A model generated the notes under the pieces. That model was not told where the DNA came from and ran no database searches. It saw nothing but the letters and a program-made list of their open reading frames with translations. From Allochromatium warmingii (GTDB lineage Bacteria > Pseudomonadota > Gammaproteobacteria > Chromatiales > Chromatiaceae): 64,000 nucleotides of DNA. The translations under genes were made by a program, and so were the position numbers. The stretch lies in NCBI RefSeq assembly GCF_900107145.1, contig NZ_FNOW01000005.1:1-64000 (forward strand), given 5' to 3'. Below, in pieces: positions 57,124 to 64,000 of the stretch; position 1 is the first letter of the stretch; the number at the start of each line of letters is the position of its first letter.

Positions 57124-58479
57124 TTAAAAACGCCATCCAACACTCAATTCCAGCTCCCATTGTTCCATTGCAATATTGATCGACTTTGGGCCGCCCGAAA
57201 ATGGCAGCGAACACCCGCAATCTAAATCTCCTTCCGGTGCATACATGGCTGCAAAGCTGATTTCCATGCGCTCATCAAGTTCTTTCGTTAAGCCCAGCGT
57301 AAAATGCTGCTCAATCACGGCTGGTGCAATAACATTGAACAACACGCCATCTTCTGGCACCGGCTGTTTGCCATAGCTATAACCAGCGCGTAAGGTGAGA
57401 TCAGGACGCATCGCCCATTGCGCACCGATTTTATAAATCGTCATATCACGCCAGCCAAAACCAACGCCTTGACTGCCGCCCAAACAATGCGCAGTTTGCC
57501 CCTGCATACATAACTGGATATTGCGCGTCATATCATTGCCCAGCGCATTGACATCGCTGTACCAAATATGCTGAATATCAAAATTGAGCGTTAAATCTGA
57601 TGTGGCTTTAAATGCCAAGCCAAGATTCACCAGCGCCGGCGCATCTAAATCACCATTCTCGGCAAAGAGATCGTCATATTGCTCGAAACGCTCAAAATCA
57701 ACCTGCGTTTGATAAGCCGCTGCCAGTGATAGCCGATCATTCACCTGCCAGAGTGCGCCGAGTTGTACGCCCCAACCCAAGACATTTTCGCGTCCGTTCC
57801 GCGATAGATTATCAGGATTGCCATCAGCAGCGAGATTGCCAAGCGATGCTAGGCCTTTTGCTTTAAAAGATTGATAGGCTAAAATCAAGCCCGCGCCGAC
57901 GGAAAACTCTTCACTCAGCTTGCGCGAATAATTCAAATTCAGCGCCACTTGAATTAAATCGACGCCGGTCGAGGCATCTGAGGGCGACAGTTGCGCACCG
58001 CCATAGGTACCCTGTCCCATCATGGTATCTGAAGCGCGATAGGTGGTATTCATGCCACCATTGCCATATAGCGCCACACCCAGGGCGCTGATTTCATCGA
58101 GCGGATGGCTATAAGCAAAATGCGGAATTAAAAAGAGATCGCGGTCACTCTCAACGGCGCCAGTACCAGTTAATTCACTGCCAATTGGAATCGGCGGGCG
58201 ACCCGGAATACCCGATACCATTGAATGCTGCGTGTAATCACGGCTCGGCGTAAACAGCGATGCACCAATATCGAGGCGTTGTTCACTCAGCCACACCACG
58301 CCGGCGACATTCGTGGCGGAAATCATGGCATCTTGCGGTAGCGCCGATCCAGCACCGGCCATGCCTTTGCTTTTGGTGCCGAAGCCGTGCGACATATAGC
58401 CATTTGTGGCTTGCACACTACACGGCAGCGCCAGCGTCAACAGCAGACCGCTGGCCAGCGTTGAGCGTTTAAACAACAT
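57124..58479 (-). CDS. FadL/TodX-family outer membrane transport protein
   Basis: 451 residues from ATG 58479, preceded by GGGGGAT. A signal peptide (TLASGLLLTLALPCSVQA) is followed by TNGYMSHGFGTKSKGMAGAGSALPQDA, the plug region of the FadL family, then alternating strands of a 14-stranded barrel and an aromatic C-terminus ending WRF. FadL proteins admit long-chain fatty acids or other hydrophobic compounds; the substrate here is unknown. Two Cys pairs late in the protein (CMQGQTAHC and CGC) could form disulfides. A consensus FNR box lies about 110 bases upstream. Confidence 0.9.
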   Translation of the reverse strand: MLFKRSTLASGLLLTLALPCSVQATNGYMSHGFGTKSKGMAGAGSALPQDAMISATNVAGVVWLSEQRLDIGASLFTPSRDYTQHSMVSGIPGRPPIPIGSELTGTGAVESDRDLFLIPHFAYSHPLDEISALGVALYGNGGMNTTYRASDTMMGQGTYGGAQLSPSDASTGVDLIQVALNLNYSRKLSEEFSVGAGLILAYQSFKAKGLASLGNLAADGNPDNLSRNGRENVLGWGVQLGALWQVNDRLSLAAAYQTQVDFERFEQYDDLFAENGDLDAPALVNLGLAFKATSDLTLNFDIQHIWYSDVNALGNDMTRNIQLCMQGQTAHCLGGSQGVGFGWRDMTIYKIGAQWAMRPDLTLRAGYSYGKQPVPEDGVLFNVIAPAVIEQHFTLGLTKELDERMEISFAAMYAPEGDLDCGCSLPFSGGPKSINIAMEQWELELSVGWRF

Positions 58480-58586
58480 GATGAATCCCCCTTTGATGGC
58501 TGTTGTTGTCGTCACCCGTCGCGGCGCTCGAATGCGTTGACGGGGGACGAAATTTAGCACAAGGTGGACATGAACACGCATCTCGA

Positions 58587-58600
58587 TTGATAAATATCAA
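58587..58600 (-). promoter_or_regulatory. Consensus FNR box upstream of the fadL-type gene
   Basis: TTGATAAATATCAA matches TTGATnnnnATCAA exactly and lies within the longer palindrome GATTGATAAATATCAATC (58585-58602). It is 108-121 bases before the fadL-type start and about 60 bases into the ugd downstream region. A possible -10 (TGCTAAATT, minus strand 58558-58550) would put the box near -50, not ideal for class II activation. Confidence 0.65.
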
Positions 58601-58658
58601 TCGGCAACGCGATTGGCGCTCGGGCACCGTGTGGTACCCGAAGCGCGGTCGGGATGCG

Positions 58659-59999
58659 TCAAACTTGCGGCAGCAACGGCGCTCGCCCAATGGAGATATA
58701 GGTTAGACCGGCGGTGCAGGCCAGTGGCCCGTCGAGAATATTGCGGCCATCAAAGATCACCGGCGTGCGCAGACGCGAGCGGATCGCATCAAAGTTCGGG
58801 CTACGGAACTGCGACCACTCCGTGACCACCACCAGCGCATCTGCGCCCTCGGTTGCAGCGAGCGCATCGGCAGCAAACGTCAGATCAGCGCGTTCGCCAT
58901 ACAAACGGCGCGTTTCGGCCATCGCTACCGGATCATAGGCCCGCACCTGCGCTCCAGCTTGCCACAGTGCTTCCATCAACACTCGACTGGAGGCCTCGCG
59001 CATATCATCGGTATTCGGCTTGAACGCCAGCCCCCAGAGTGCGAACGTCTTGCCGCTGAGATCGCCGCCGAAATAGTCGCGAATCTTCGCAAACAGCACG
59101 TCTTTTTGCCGAAAGTTGACCGCCTCGACCGCTTGCAGCAATGCCGCCGTATAGCCCAGCCCGCGTGCGGTGTGTTCGAGCGCCCGCACATCTTTTGGAA
59201 AACACGAACCGCCATAACCACAGCCCGGATAGATAAACTGATAGCCGATGCGTGGATCAGAGCCGATCCCGACGCGCACTTTTTCGATATCCGCGCCGAC
59301 GGCTTCCGCGATATTCGACAGCTCATTCATAAAACTGATTTTGGTCGCCAACATTGCATTGGCCGCGTATTTCGTTAGTTCCGCCGACCGCACATCCATC
59401 AACATCAAGCGGTTATGACTGCGATTAAAGGGCGCATACAATGCCCGCAACAGCTCGCCGGTGCGCGGATTATCCGTACCAACGATGATGCGATCCGGGC
59501 GCATAAAATCCTCAATCGCCGCCCCTTCTTTGAGAAATTCTGGATTGGAGACGACATCGAACTCAATCGCCTGCCCGCGCTGCGCCAATACCTCGCGCAC
59601 CCTGTCCGCGACCCGATCCGCCGTCCCAACGGGCACCGTAGATTTATCCACCAAAATGCGATAATCCGTCATGTGTTCAGCAATCGTCTGCGCCACCGCG
59701 AGCACATATTGCAGATCGGCTGATCCATCCTCATCGGGCGGCGTTCCGACGGCGATAAACTGAAACAACCCATGCGCGACACCGGCCTGCGCATCGGTCG
59801 AAAAGCGCAGCCGCCCGGCGGCGCGATTCGACTGAATCAGCTCATCGAGTCCCGGCTCATAGATCGGCACCCCGCCGCTATTAAGCAGCTCGATCTTGTG
59901 CGGATCGATGTCGATACAGAGCACATTATTGCCCACCTCAGCGAGACAGACGCCGGTTACCAGCCCCACATAGCCCGTACCAAAGATCGTTACATCCAT
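58659..59999 (-). CDS. ugd: UDP-glucose 6-dehydrogenase
   Basis: 446 residues. Oxidises UDP-glucose to UDP-glucuronate in two NAD+-dependent steps, feeding polysaccharide and lipid A modification paths. Seen: [21 protein letters not shown] as NAD loop, [34 protein letters not shown], the catalytic Cys in [14 protein letters not shown], and [16 protein letters not shown]-mannose dehydrogenase is related, but the details fit Ugd better. It is transcribed alone. A hairpin (CGGGCACC/GGTACCCG, 58621-58640) beyond its stop may act as terminator. Confidence 0.93.
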   Translation of the reverse strand: MDVTIFGTGYVGLVTGVCLAEVGNNVLCIDIDPHKIELLNSGGVPIYEPGLDELIQSNRAAGRLRFSTDAQAGVAHGLFQFIAVGTPPDEDGSADLQYVLAVAQTIAEHMTDYRILVDKSTVPVGTADRVADRVREVLAQRGQAIEFDVVSNPEFLKEGAAIEDFMRPDRIIVGTDNPRTGELLRALYAPFNRSHNRLMLMDVRSAELTKYAANAMLATKISFMNELSNIAEAVGADIEKVRVGIGSDPRIGYQFIYPGCGYGGSCFPKDVRALEHTARGLGYTAALLQAVEAVNFRQKDVLFAKIRDYFGGDLSGKTFALWGLAFKPNTDDMREASSRVLMEALWQAGAQVRAYDPVAMAETRRLYGERADLTFAADALAATEGADALVVVTEWSQFRSPNFDAIRSRLRTPVIFDGRNILDGPLACTAGLTYISIGRAPLLPQV

Positions 60000-60105
60000 C
60001 GCGGTTATTCTCGAAAAGGGTTCAAAATACCGTTGAAATGGCGCATGGTAGCAGCTTGAAGCGCATGGCTACATGACAACGGCAGTCACCGCGCCGCCAC
60101 CGAAA

Positions 60106-60144
60106 TAGCTGGCGACTGGAAGCTGGCCGCTGAAAGCTAAAAGC
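60106..60144 (+). repeat. Dispersed intergenic repeat, copy 4
   Basis: TAGCTGGCGACTGGAAGCTG followed by GCCGCTGAAAGCTAAAAGCC. It shares CTGGAAGCTGGCCGCT with the copy at 26931 and ends 15 bases before the -35 element of the tRNA-tuf promoter. Confidence 0.7.
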
Positions 60145-60158
60145 CACAAAAAAACCTG

Positions 60159-60187
60159 TTGACGCCCCCAATATTCCCACCTACAAT
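60159..60187 (+). promoter_or_regulatory. sigma70-type promoter of the tRNA-tuf operon
   Basis: TTGACG (60159-60164), a 17-base spacer and TACAAT (60182-60187) are near consensus. They are followed by the G+C-rich discriminator GCGCCGC, a feature of stringently controlled stable RNA promoters. The first tRNA starts 13 bases after the -10. Confidence 0.85.
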
Positions 60188-60200
60188 GCGCCGCTCATTT

Positions 60201-60285
60201 GGAGGGGTTCCCGAGCGGTCAAAGGGATCAGACTGTAAATCTGACGGCTCAGCCTTCGGAGGTTCGAATCCTCCCCCCTCCACCA
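60201..60285 (+). tRNA. tRNA-Tyr (anticodon GTA)
   Basis: 85-base class II tRNA with a long variable arm and encoded CCA. GGAGGGG pairs with CCCCTCC, and the anticodon loop is CTGTAAA. It is first in the cluster Tyr-Gly-Thr-tuf, the standard gammaproteobacterial tufB leader arrangement. Confidence 0.97.
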
Positions 60286-60342
60286 AACACTGTTCGTTGC
60301 GATTGACGTTCTCGCGGATGTCCGGCGCGGCTCGACGCTTTC

Positions 60343-60416
<74 letters not shown>

Positions 60417-60445
60417 GAACTTGCATGAAGGTCGTTTAAGTTTCT

Positions 60446-60521
60446 GCCCATGTAGCTCAGATGGTAGAGCACACCCTTGGTAAGGGTGAGGTCACCGGTT
60501 CGATTCCGGTCATGGGCTCCA
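60446..60521 (+). tRNA. tRNA-Thr (anticodon GGT)
   Basis: 76-base cloverleaf with encoded CCA. GCCCATG pairs with CATGGGC, and the anticodon loop is TTGGTAA. It is followed after 76 bases by tuf, with which it is probably co-transcribed and then processed. Confidence 0.97.
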
Positions 60522-60597
60522 GAGTTTGGAATTTACACAAGGGTCTTGCGTGCCGTGAGGCGCGTTTAATCGATTTGTCACATGCGGGGAGCCGTTC

Positions 60598-61788
60598 ATG
60601 TCCAAAGAAAAATTTCAACGCAGCAAGCCACACGTCAACGTTGGCACAATCGGCCACGTCGATCACGGCAAGACCACGCTGACGGCGGCGATCACCACGC
60701 ATCAGGCCAAGAAGTTCGGTGGCGAAGCGCGGGCGTATGATCAGATTGACAACGCACCGGAAGAGCGTGAGCGCGGCATCACCATTGCCACCGCGCACGT
60801 GGAGTACGAGAGCGACAAGCGTCACTACGCGCATGTTGACTGCCCGGGCCATGCTGACTATGTCAAAAACATGATCACTGGCGCGGCACAGATGGACGGT
60901 GCGATTCTCGTCGTCTCGGCGGCTGATGGCCCGATGCCGCAGACCCGCGAGCACATTCTGCTGTCGCGTCAGGTCGGTGTACCCTACATCGTCGTCTACC
61001 TGAACAAGGCCGACATGGTCGATGATGCCGAACTGCTGGAACTGGTCGAAATGGAAGTGCGCGAGCTGCTCTCCAGCTACGACTTCCCGGGTGACGACAC
61101 CCCGATCATCACCGGCTCGGCCAAGCTGGCACTGGAAGGCGTAGACAGCGAAATCGGCGGCCAATCCATCGACAAACTGATGGAAGCCCTCGACAGCTAC
61201 ATCCCTGAGCCAGAACGGGCGATTGACGGCGCCTTCCTGATGCCGATTGAAGACGTATTCTCGATCTCCGGTCGTGGTACTGTCGTCACTGGTCGTGTCG
61301 AGCGCGGCATCGTCAAGGTCGGCGAAGAAGTCGCCATCGTCGGCATCAAAGATACCGTCAAGACCACCTGCACCGGTGTGGAGATGTTCCGCAAGCTGCT
61401 CGATCAGGGTCAAGCTGGCGACAACATCGGTGCCCTGCTGCGTGGCACCAAGCGTGAAGATGTCGAGCGCGGTCAAGTGCTGGCCAAGCCTGGCTCGATC
61501 ACCCCGCACACCCACTTCGAGGCCGAAGTGTACGTCCTGAGCAAAGAAGAAGGTGGCCGTCACACGCCCTTCTTCAACGGCTATCGCCCGCAGTTCTACT
61601 TCCGCACCACCGACGTGACCGGAGCCTGTGAACTGCCCGAAGGCGTCGAGATGGTGATGCCGGGCGACAACATCAAAATGACGATCAAGCTGATCGCCCC
61701 GATTGCCATGGAAGACGGGCTGCGCTTTGCCGTCCGTGAGGGCGGTCGCACGGTCGGCGCTGGCGTGGTTTCTAAGATCATCGAGTAA
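60598..61788 (+). CDS. tuf: Elongation factor Tu
   Basis: 396-residue translational GTPase delivering aminoacyl-tRNA to the ribosome. Seen: [18 protein letters not shown] at about residues 16-33, [40 protein letters not shown], and domain 2-3 landmarks such as [13 protein letters not shown] and [14 protein letters not shown] lies upstream of the ATG. The context (after tRNA-Thr, before tRNA-Trp and secE) is that of tufB. Codon use is strongly biased, as expected for a very highly expressed gene. Confidence 0.98.
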   Translation: MSKEKFQRSKPHVNVGTIGHVDHGKTTLTAAITTHQAKKFGGEARAYDQIDNAPEERERGITIATAHVEYESDKRHYAHVDCPGHADYVKNMITGAAQMDGAILVVSAADGPMPQTREHILLSRQVGVPYIVVYLNKADMVDDAELLELVEMEVRELLSSYDFPGDDTPIITGSAKLALEGVDSEIGGQSIDKLMEALDSYIPEPERAIDGAFLMPIEDVFSISGRGTVVTGRVERGIVKVGEEVAIVGIKDTVKTTCTGVEMFRKLLDQGQAGDNIGALLRGTKREDVERGQVLAKPGSITPHTHFEAEVYVLSKEEGGRHTPFFNGYRPQFYFRTTDVTGACELPEGVEMVMPGDNIKMTIKLIAPIAMEDGLRFAVREGGRTVGAGVVSKIIE

Positions 61789-61803
61789 TCTGCGATCCTT
61801 GCA

Positions 61804-61829
61804 ACGCGAAATCACCCCAGATTTCGCGT
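61804..61829 (+). other. Hairpin between tuf and tRNA-Trp
   Basis: ACGCGAAAT and ATTTCGCGT form a perfect 9-base stem with an 8-base loop. No T run follows, so it is more likely a processing or stabilising element than a full terminator. TGCTAAAAT at 61831-61839, an extended -10-like sequence, lies just after it and could start a separate tRNA-Trp-secE transcript. Confidence 0.5.
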
Positions 61830-61851
61830 CTGCTAAAATCGCTTCGAGTTT

Positions 61852-61927
61852 AGGCCAGTAGCTCAATTGGCAGAGCGGCGGTCTCCAAAACCGCAGGTTG
61901 GGGGTTCGATTCCCTCCTGGCCTGCCA
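61852..61927 (+). tRNA. tRNA-Trp (anticodon CCA)
   Basis: 76-base cloverleaf with encoded CCA. AGGCCAG pairs with CTGGCCT, and the anticodon loop is CTCCAAA. It lies between tuf and secE, the usual gammaproteobacterial order. Confidence 0.97.
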
Positions 61928-61941
61928 TTCACGTCACCAAT

Positions 61942-61966
61942 ACCGCTCCAGTTGGAGCGGTTTTTG
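61942..61966 (+). terminator. Terminator after tRNA-Trp
   Basis: ACCGCTCCA-GT-TGGAGCGGT followed by TTTT: a perfect 9-base stem and T run. It should end the tRNA-tuf-tRNA transcript, leaving secE-nusG-rplK-rplA to a promoter in 61967-62136 that I could not pinpoint. Confidence 0.85.
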
Positions 61967-62136
61967 GTGAATCCTCCTCGCTTCGCGTGAGTCAATGTGG
62001 CTTCTAGTTAGGCGCGTTTGATGTGTCTGAATCCGCGTCGCACTAAGTCCATTGTTTGTGATGGGCGGTGTTTAGGTTAGAACACGCAACACGCTCACCC
62101 TGTCGCGCTCGGTGCGGTTTGAAAATAGGCGAATTC

Positions 62137-62514
62137 ATGAGTTCACGCGCAGAGACCCGCAGTGCCAATTTGGATGTTCTCAAGCTGGGCGGCGCTGTTT
62201 TCCTCTTGATCGGCGGCATTCTCGCCTTCTATGTGTTCGCTGATATCTCAACGCTGCTGCGAGTGATTGTGCTGCTACTCATCAGTGGTGGTGCGGTCGC
62301 ATTGGCTTTCCAGACTGAACGCGGTCGTGCGCTGTGGCAATTTATTGCCGATTCCCGCATGGAAGTGCGCAAGGTGGTGTGGCCGACGCGCCAAGAAACC
62401 TTACAAACGACGCTGGTTGTTGTGGTCATGGTGTTGCTGCTCGGCATTGTGCTGTGGCTGTTCGATATGATCCTGATGTCGATTTTGCGATTCCTGACCG
62501 GCCAAGGGGGCTGA
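62137..62514 (+). CDS. secE: Preprotein translocase subunit SecE
   Basis: 125 residues from ATG 62137 with three membrane helices ([56 protein letters not shown]), as in E. coli SecE. The conserved amphipathic segment [19 protein letters not shown] precedes the last helix. It clamps SecY in the SecYEG channel. An upstream in-frame ATG at 62068 adds 23 residues without family support. nusG follows after 2 bases. Confidence 0.96.
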   Translation: MSSRAETRSANLDVLKLGGAVFLLIGGILAFYVFADISTLLRVIVLLLISGGAVALAFQTERGRALWQFIADSRMEVRKVVWPTRQETLQTTLVVVVMVLLLGIVLWLFDMILMSILRFLTGQGG

Positions 62515-62516
62515 GC

Positions 62517-63050
62517 ATGTCCAAGCGCTGGTATGTGATTCATGCCTACTCAGGGTTTGAGGGGCAGGTGAAGCGTTCGTTAGAGGATCGCGTTAAACGC
62601 GCTGGACTCGAAGACTTGTTCGGTCAGATTTTGGTGCCAACCGAAGAAGTGGTCGAAATGCGCGGCGGTCAGCAGCGCAAAAGCGAGCGCAAGTTCTTTC
62701 CGGGCTATGTGTTGGTGCAGATGGAGCTGACCGACGAGACCTGGCATCTGGTCAAAAATGTGCCGAAGGTCATGGGTTTTATCGGCGGAACCAATGACCG
62801 TCCGGCCCCGATTCCCGATTCTCAAGCTGAGGTCATTCTGCAACGGATGCAGGAAGGCGGCGAAAAACCGCGTCCAAAAGTGCTCTACGAGCCAGGCGAG
62901 GTGGTGCGCGTCATCGATGGCCCCTTTACCGACTTCAATGGCGTGGTCGAGGATGTGGACTACGACAAGAGTCGCGTCAAGGTTTCGGTGCTGATCTTTG
63001 GACGTTCCACGCCAGTTGAGCTGGAATTTGCCCAAGTCGAGAAAGTCTGA
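62517..63050 (+). CDS. nusG: Transcription termination/antitermination factor NusG
   Basis: 177 residues from ATG 62517, behind a GGGGG run. NGN domain: [20 protein letters not shown] and [15 protein letters not shown] domain: [21 protein letters not shown]. NusG binds RNA polymerase, suppresses pausing and links it to Rho or the ribosome. A longer in-frame reading from 62334 lies inside secE and is rejected. The secE-nusG pair precedes rplK, the conserved order. Confidence 0.97.
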   Translation: MSKRWYVIHAYSGFEGQVKRSLEDRVKRAGLEDLFGQILVPTEEVVEMRGGQQRKSERKFFPGYVLVQMELTDETWHLVKNVPKVMGFIGGTNDRPAPIPDSQAEVILQRMQEGGEKPRPKVLYEPGEVVRVIDGPFTDFNGVVEDVDYDKSRVKVSVLIFGRSTPVELEFAQVEKV

Positions 63051-63108
63051 GCCAGCAAAATCGCGCCTGCACTGTCGCACCCATTCATACGCATTTCAAT
63101 CATTCCGG

Positions 63109-63206
63109 CTGCATCGATTCTGATGCAGTCTCCCAGCCCCTAACGGGGATCGACACTCGGGGAGCCAGAGCGATCGTCTGGCGCTTGTACCCATTGGAGA
63201 ATCAGC
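63109..63206 (+). promoter_or_regulatory. rplK leader with hairpins, candidate L1 control site
   Basis: Three stem-loops precede rplK: CTGCATC/GATGCAG (63109-63128), CCCC/GGGG near 63137-63147, and GCCAGA/TCTGGC (63164-63182). The last sits within GGGG ... CCC (63159-63192) with an asymmetric internal loop. In many bacteria ribosomal protein L1 represses the rplK-rplA operon through such a leader structure that mimics its rRNA site. The assignment here is by position and shape only. Confidence 0.4.
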
Positions 63207-63641
63207 GTGGCAAAGAAGATCAATGCCTACATCAAGCTTCAGGTCAAGGCGGGGATTGCAACGCCTAGCCCGCCGGTCGGCCCGGCGCTTGGTCAGCATG
63301 GCGTCAACATCATGGAGTTCTGCAAGGCGTTCAACGCTCGCACGCAGGAACTAGAGCAGGGCTTGCCGATTCCGGTGGTGATCACCGTGTATTCGGATCG
63401 GAGCTTCACCTTCATTACTAAGACGCCGCCGGCTTCCATTCTGCTGAAAAAAGCAGTCGGGATTAGCAGCGGTAGCGCCAAGCCGAATACCAATAAAGTC
63501 GGCACCGTCACCCGCGAGCAGCTCGAACAGATTGCCAGCGTCAAGATGCCTGATTTGACCGCCGCCGATATGGATGCCGCTGTGCGCACCATCGCCGGCA
63601 GTGCGCGGTCGATGGGTCTGAACGTCGAAGGGGTGAACTGA
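63207..63641 (+). CDS. rplK: 50S ribosomal protein L11
   Basis: 144 residues, start GTG 63207 with GGAGA upstream. Seen: [39 protein letters not shown], of which [20 protein letters not shown] is the family core, and the C-terminal rRNA-binding half ending [10 protein letters not shown]. It forms part of the GTPase-associated centre of the large subunit. rplA starts one base after its stop. Confidence 0.97.
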   Translation: MAKKINAYIKLQVKAGIATPSPPVGPALGQHGVNIMEFCKAFNARTQELEQGLPIPVVITVYSDRSFTFITKTPPASILLKKAVGISSGSAKPNTNKVGTVTREQLEQIASVKMPDLTAADMDAAVRTIAGSARSMGLNVEGVN

Positions 63642-63642
63642 G

Positions 63643-64000
63643 ATGGCGCGTCTAAGTAAACGTGTACGGGCGATCCGTGAGCGAGTCGAAACCGGCAAGC
63701 TGTATCCGGCAGATGAAGCCTTCGTGCTGCTGAAAGAACTCTCGCAGGTGAAGTTCGCCGAGAGCGTCGATGTGGCGGTGAATCTGGGCGTCGATCCGCG
63801 TAAATCCGATCAGGTCGTGCGCGGTTCGACTGTACTGCCGCATGGTATCGGCAAAACGGTGCGGGTGGCTGTCTTTGCTCAGGGTGCAGCGGCTGATGCA
63901 GCGCGTGACGCCGGAGCCGATAAGGTCGGGTTTGAAGATCTGGCCGAAGAGATGAAAGCCGGTCAGCTTGACTATGACGTGGTGATTGCCTCACCGGATG
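63643..64000 (+). CDS. rplA: 50S ribosomal protein L1 (partial, runs off the window)
   Basis: The first 119 codons of L1 ([59 protein letters not shown]) are present; the complete family length is about 230. L1 forms the L1 stalk near the E site and represses its own operon. The reading frame is intact to the window edge. Confidence 0.97.
   Translation, partial: MARLSKRVRAIRERVETGKLYPADEAFVLLKELSQVKFAESVDVAVNLGVDPRKSDQVVRGSTVLPHGIGKTVRVAVFAQGAAADAARDAGADKVGFEDLAEEMKAGQLDYDVVIASPD

Noticed and set aside
61804-61829. Rho-independent terminator after tuf
   Set aside because: The stem is perfect but no T run follows, and tRNA-Trp begins 22 bases later; a real terminator with a T run comes after that tRNA.
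60457-61995. A 512-codon open frame antisense to tuf
   Set aside because: It lies opposite EF-Tu and two tRNA genes, and owes its openness to the strong codon bias of tuf. Parts of it are merely antisense tRNA sequence of a kind often misannotated as protein.

Overview
The window is chromosomal DNA from a gammaproteobacterium. The evidence is the gene order: an rRNA operon end; rsmH-ftsL-ftsI-murF-mraY-murD-ftsW-murG-murC-murB-ddl-ftsQ-ftsA-ftsZ-lpxC; pyrG-kdsA-eno-ftsB-ispD-ispF-truD on the other strand; and tRNA(Tyr,Gly,Thr)-tuf-tRNA(Trp)-secE-nusG-rplK-rplA. Most genes are GC-rich, tightly packed and often joined by ATGA-type overlaps. A PomA/PomB-type stator, an FNR-type regulator and a FadL-type porin fit a facultative or anaerobic aquatic member of the Chromatiales or a relative. 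That placement is inference; no 16S sequence is present.

Layout. 1-300: end of 23S, 5S rRNA and a terminator. 315-2690: tcdA, a photolyase gene and an initiator tRNA gene with its own promoter. 2866-12484 (minus strand): a two-gene, visibly more A+T-rich island whose products match the DruH/DruE pair of a Druantia type III anti-phage system; this is the clearest accessory system here. 12766-20060: an RND efflux operon followed by envelope proteins of unknown role, a ParA-like ATPase and a coiled-coil membrane protein. 20094-24568 (minus): a GspA/ExeA-like ATPase fused to an OmpA domain, then the stator operon pomA-pomB-pilZ. 24808-26925: a YgiQ-type radical SAM protein. 26981-27361: RNase P RNA. 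27470-44538: the division and cell wall (dcw) cluster, which lacks murE and mraZ. 44535-49651: a dicarboxylate-type symporter, NAD synthetase, a response regulator fused to a histidine-kinase-like ATPase fold, and truD. 49659-55993: isoprenoid, division, glycolysis, LPS and CTP genes, interrupted by a DUF486 membrane protein and a hicAB toxin-antitoxin pair. 56262-59999: fnr, fadL-like and ugd. 60201-64000: tRNA, tuf and ribosomal operon.

How the parts work together. The dcw cluster and the pyrG-truD operon supply peptidoglycan precursors, divisome proteins (FtsL, FtsB, FtsQ, FtsI, FtsW, FtsA, FtsZ), lipid A and KDO. The fnr promoter region and the upstream region of the fadL-like gene each carry an FNR-box palindrome, so the two may share oxygen control. 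Intergenic regions carry a dispersed short repeat with core CTGGAAGCTGGC(C/G)GCT. No insertion sequence, integrase or CRISPR array was seen.
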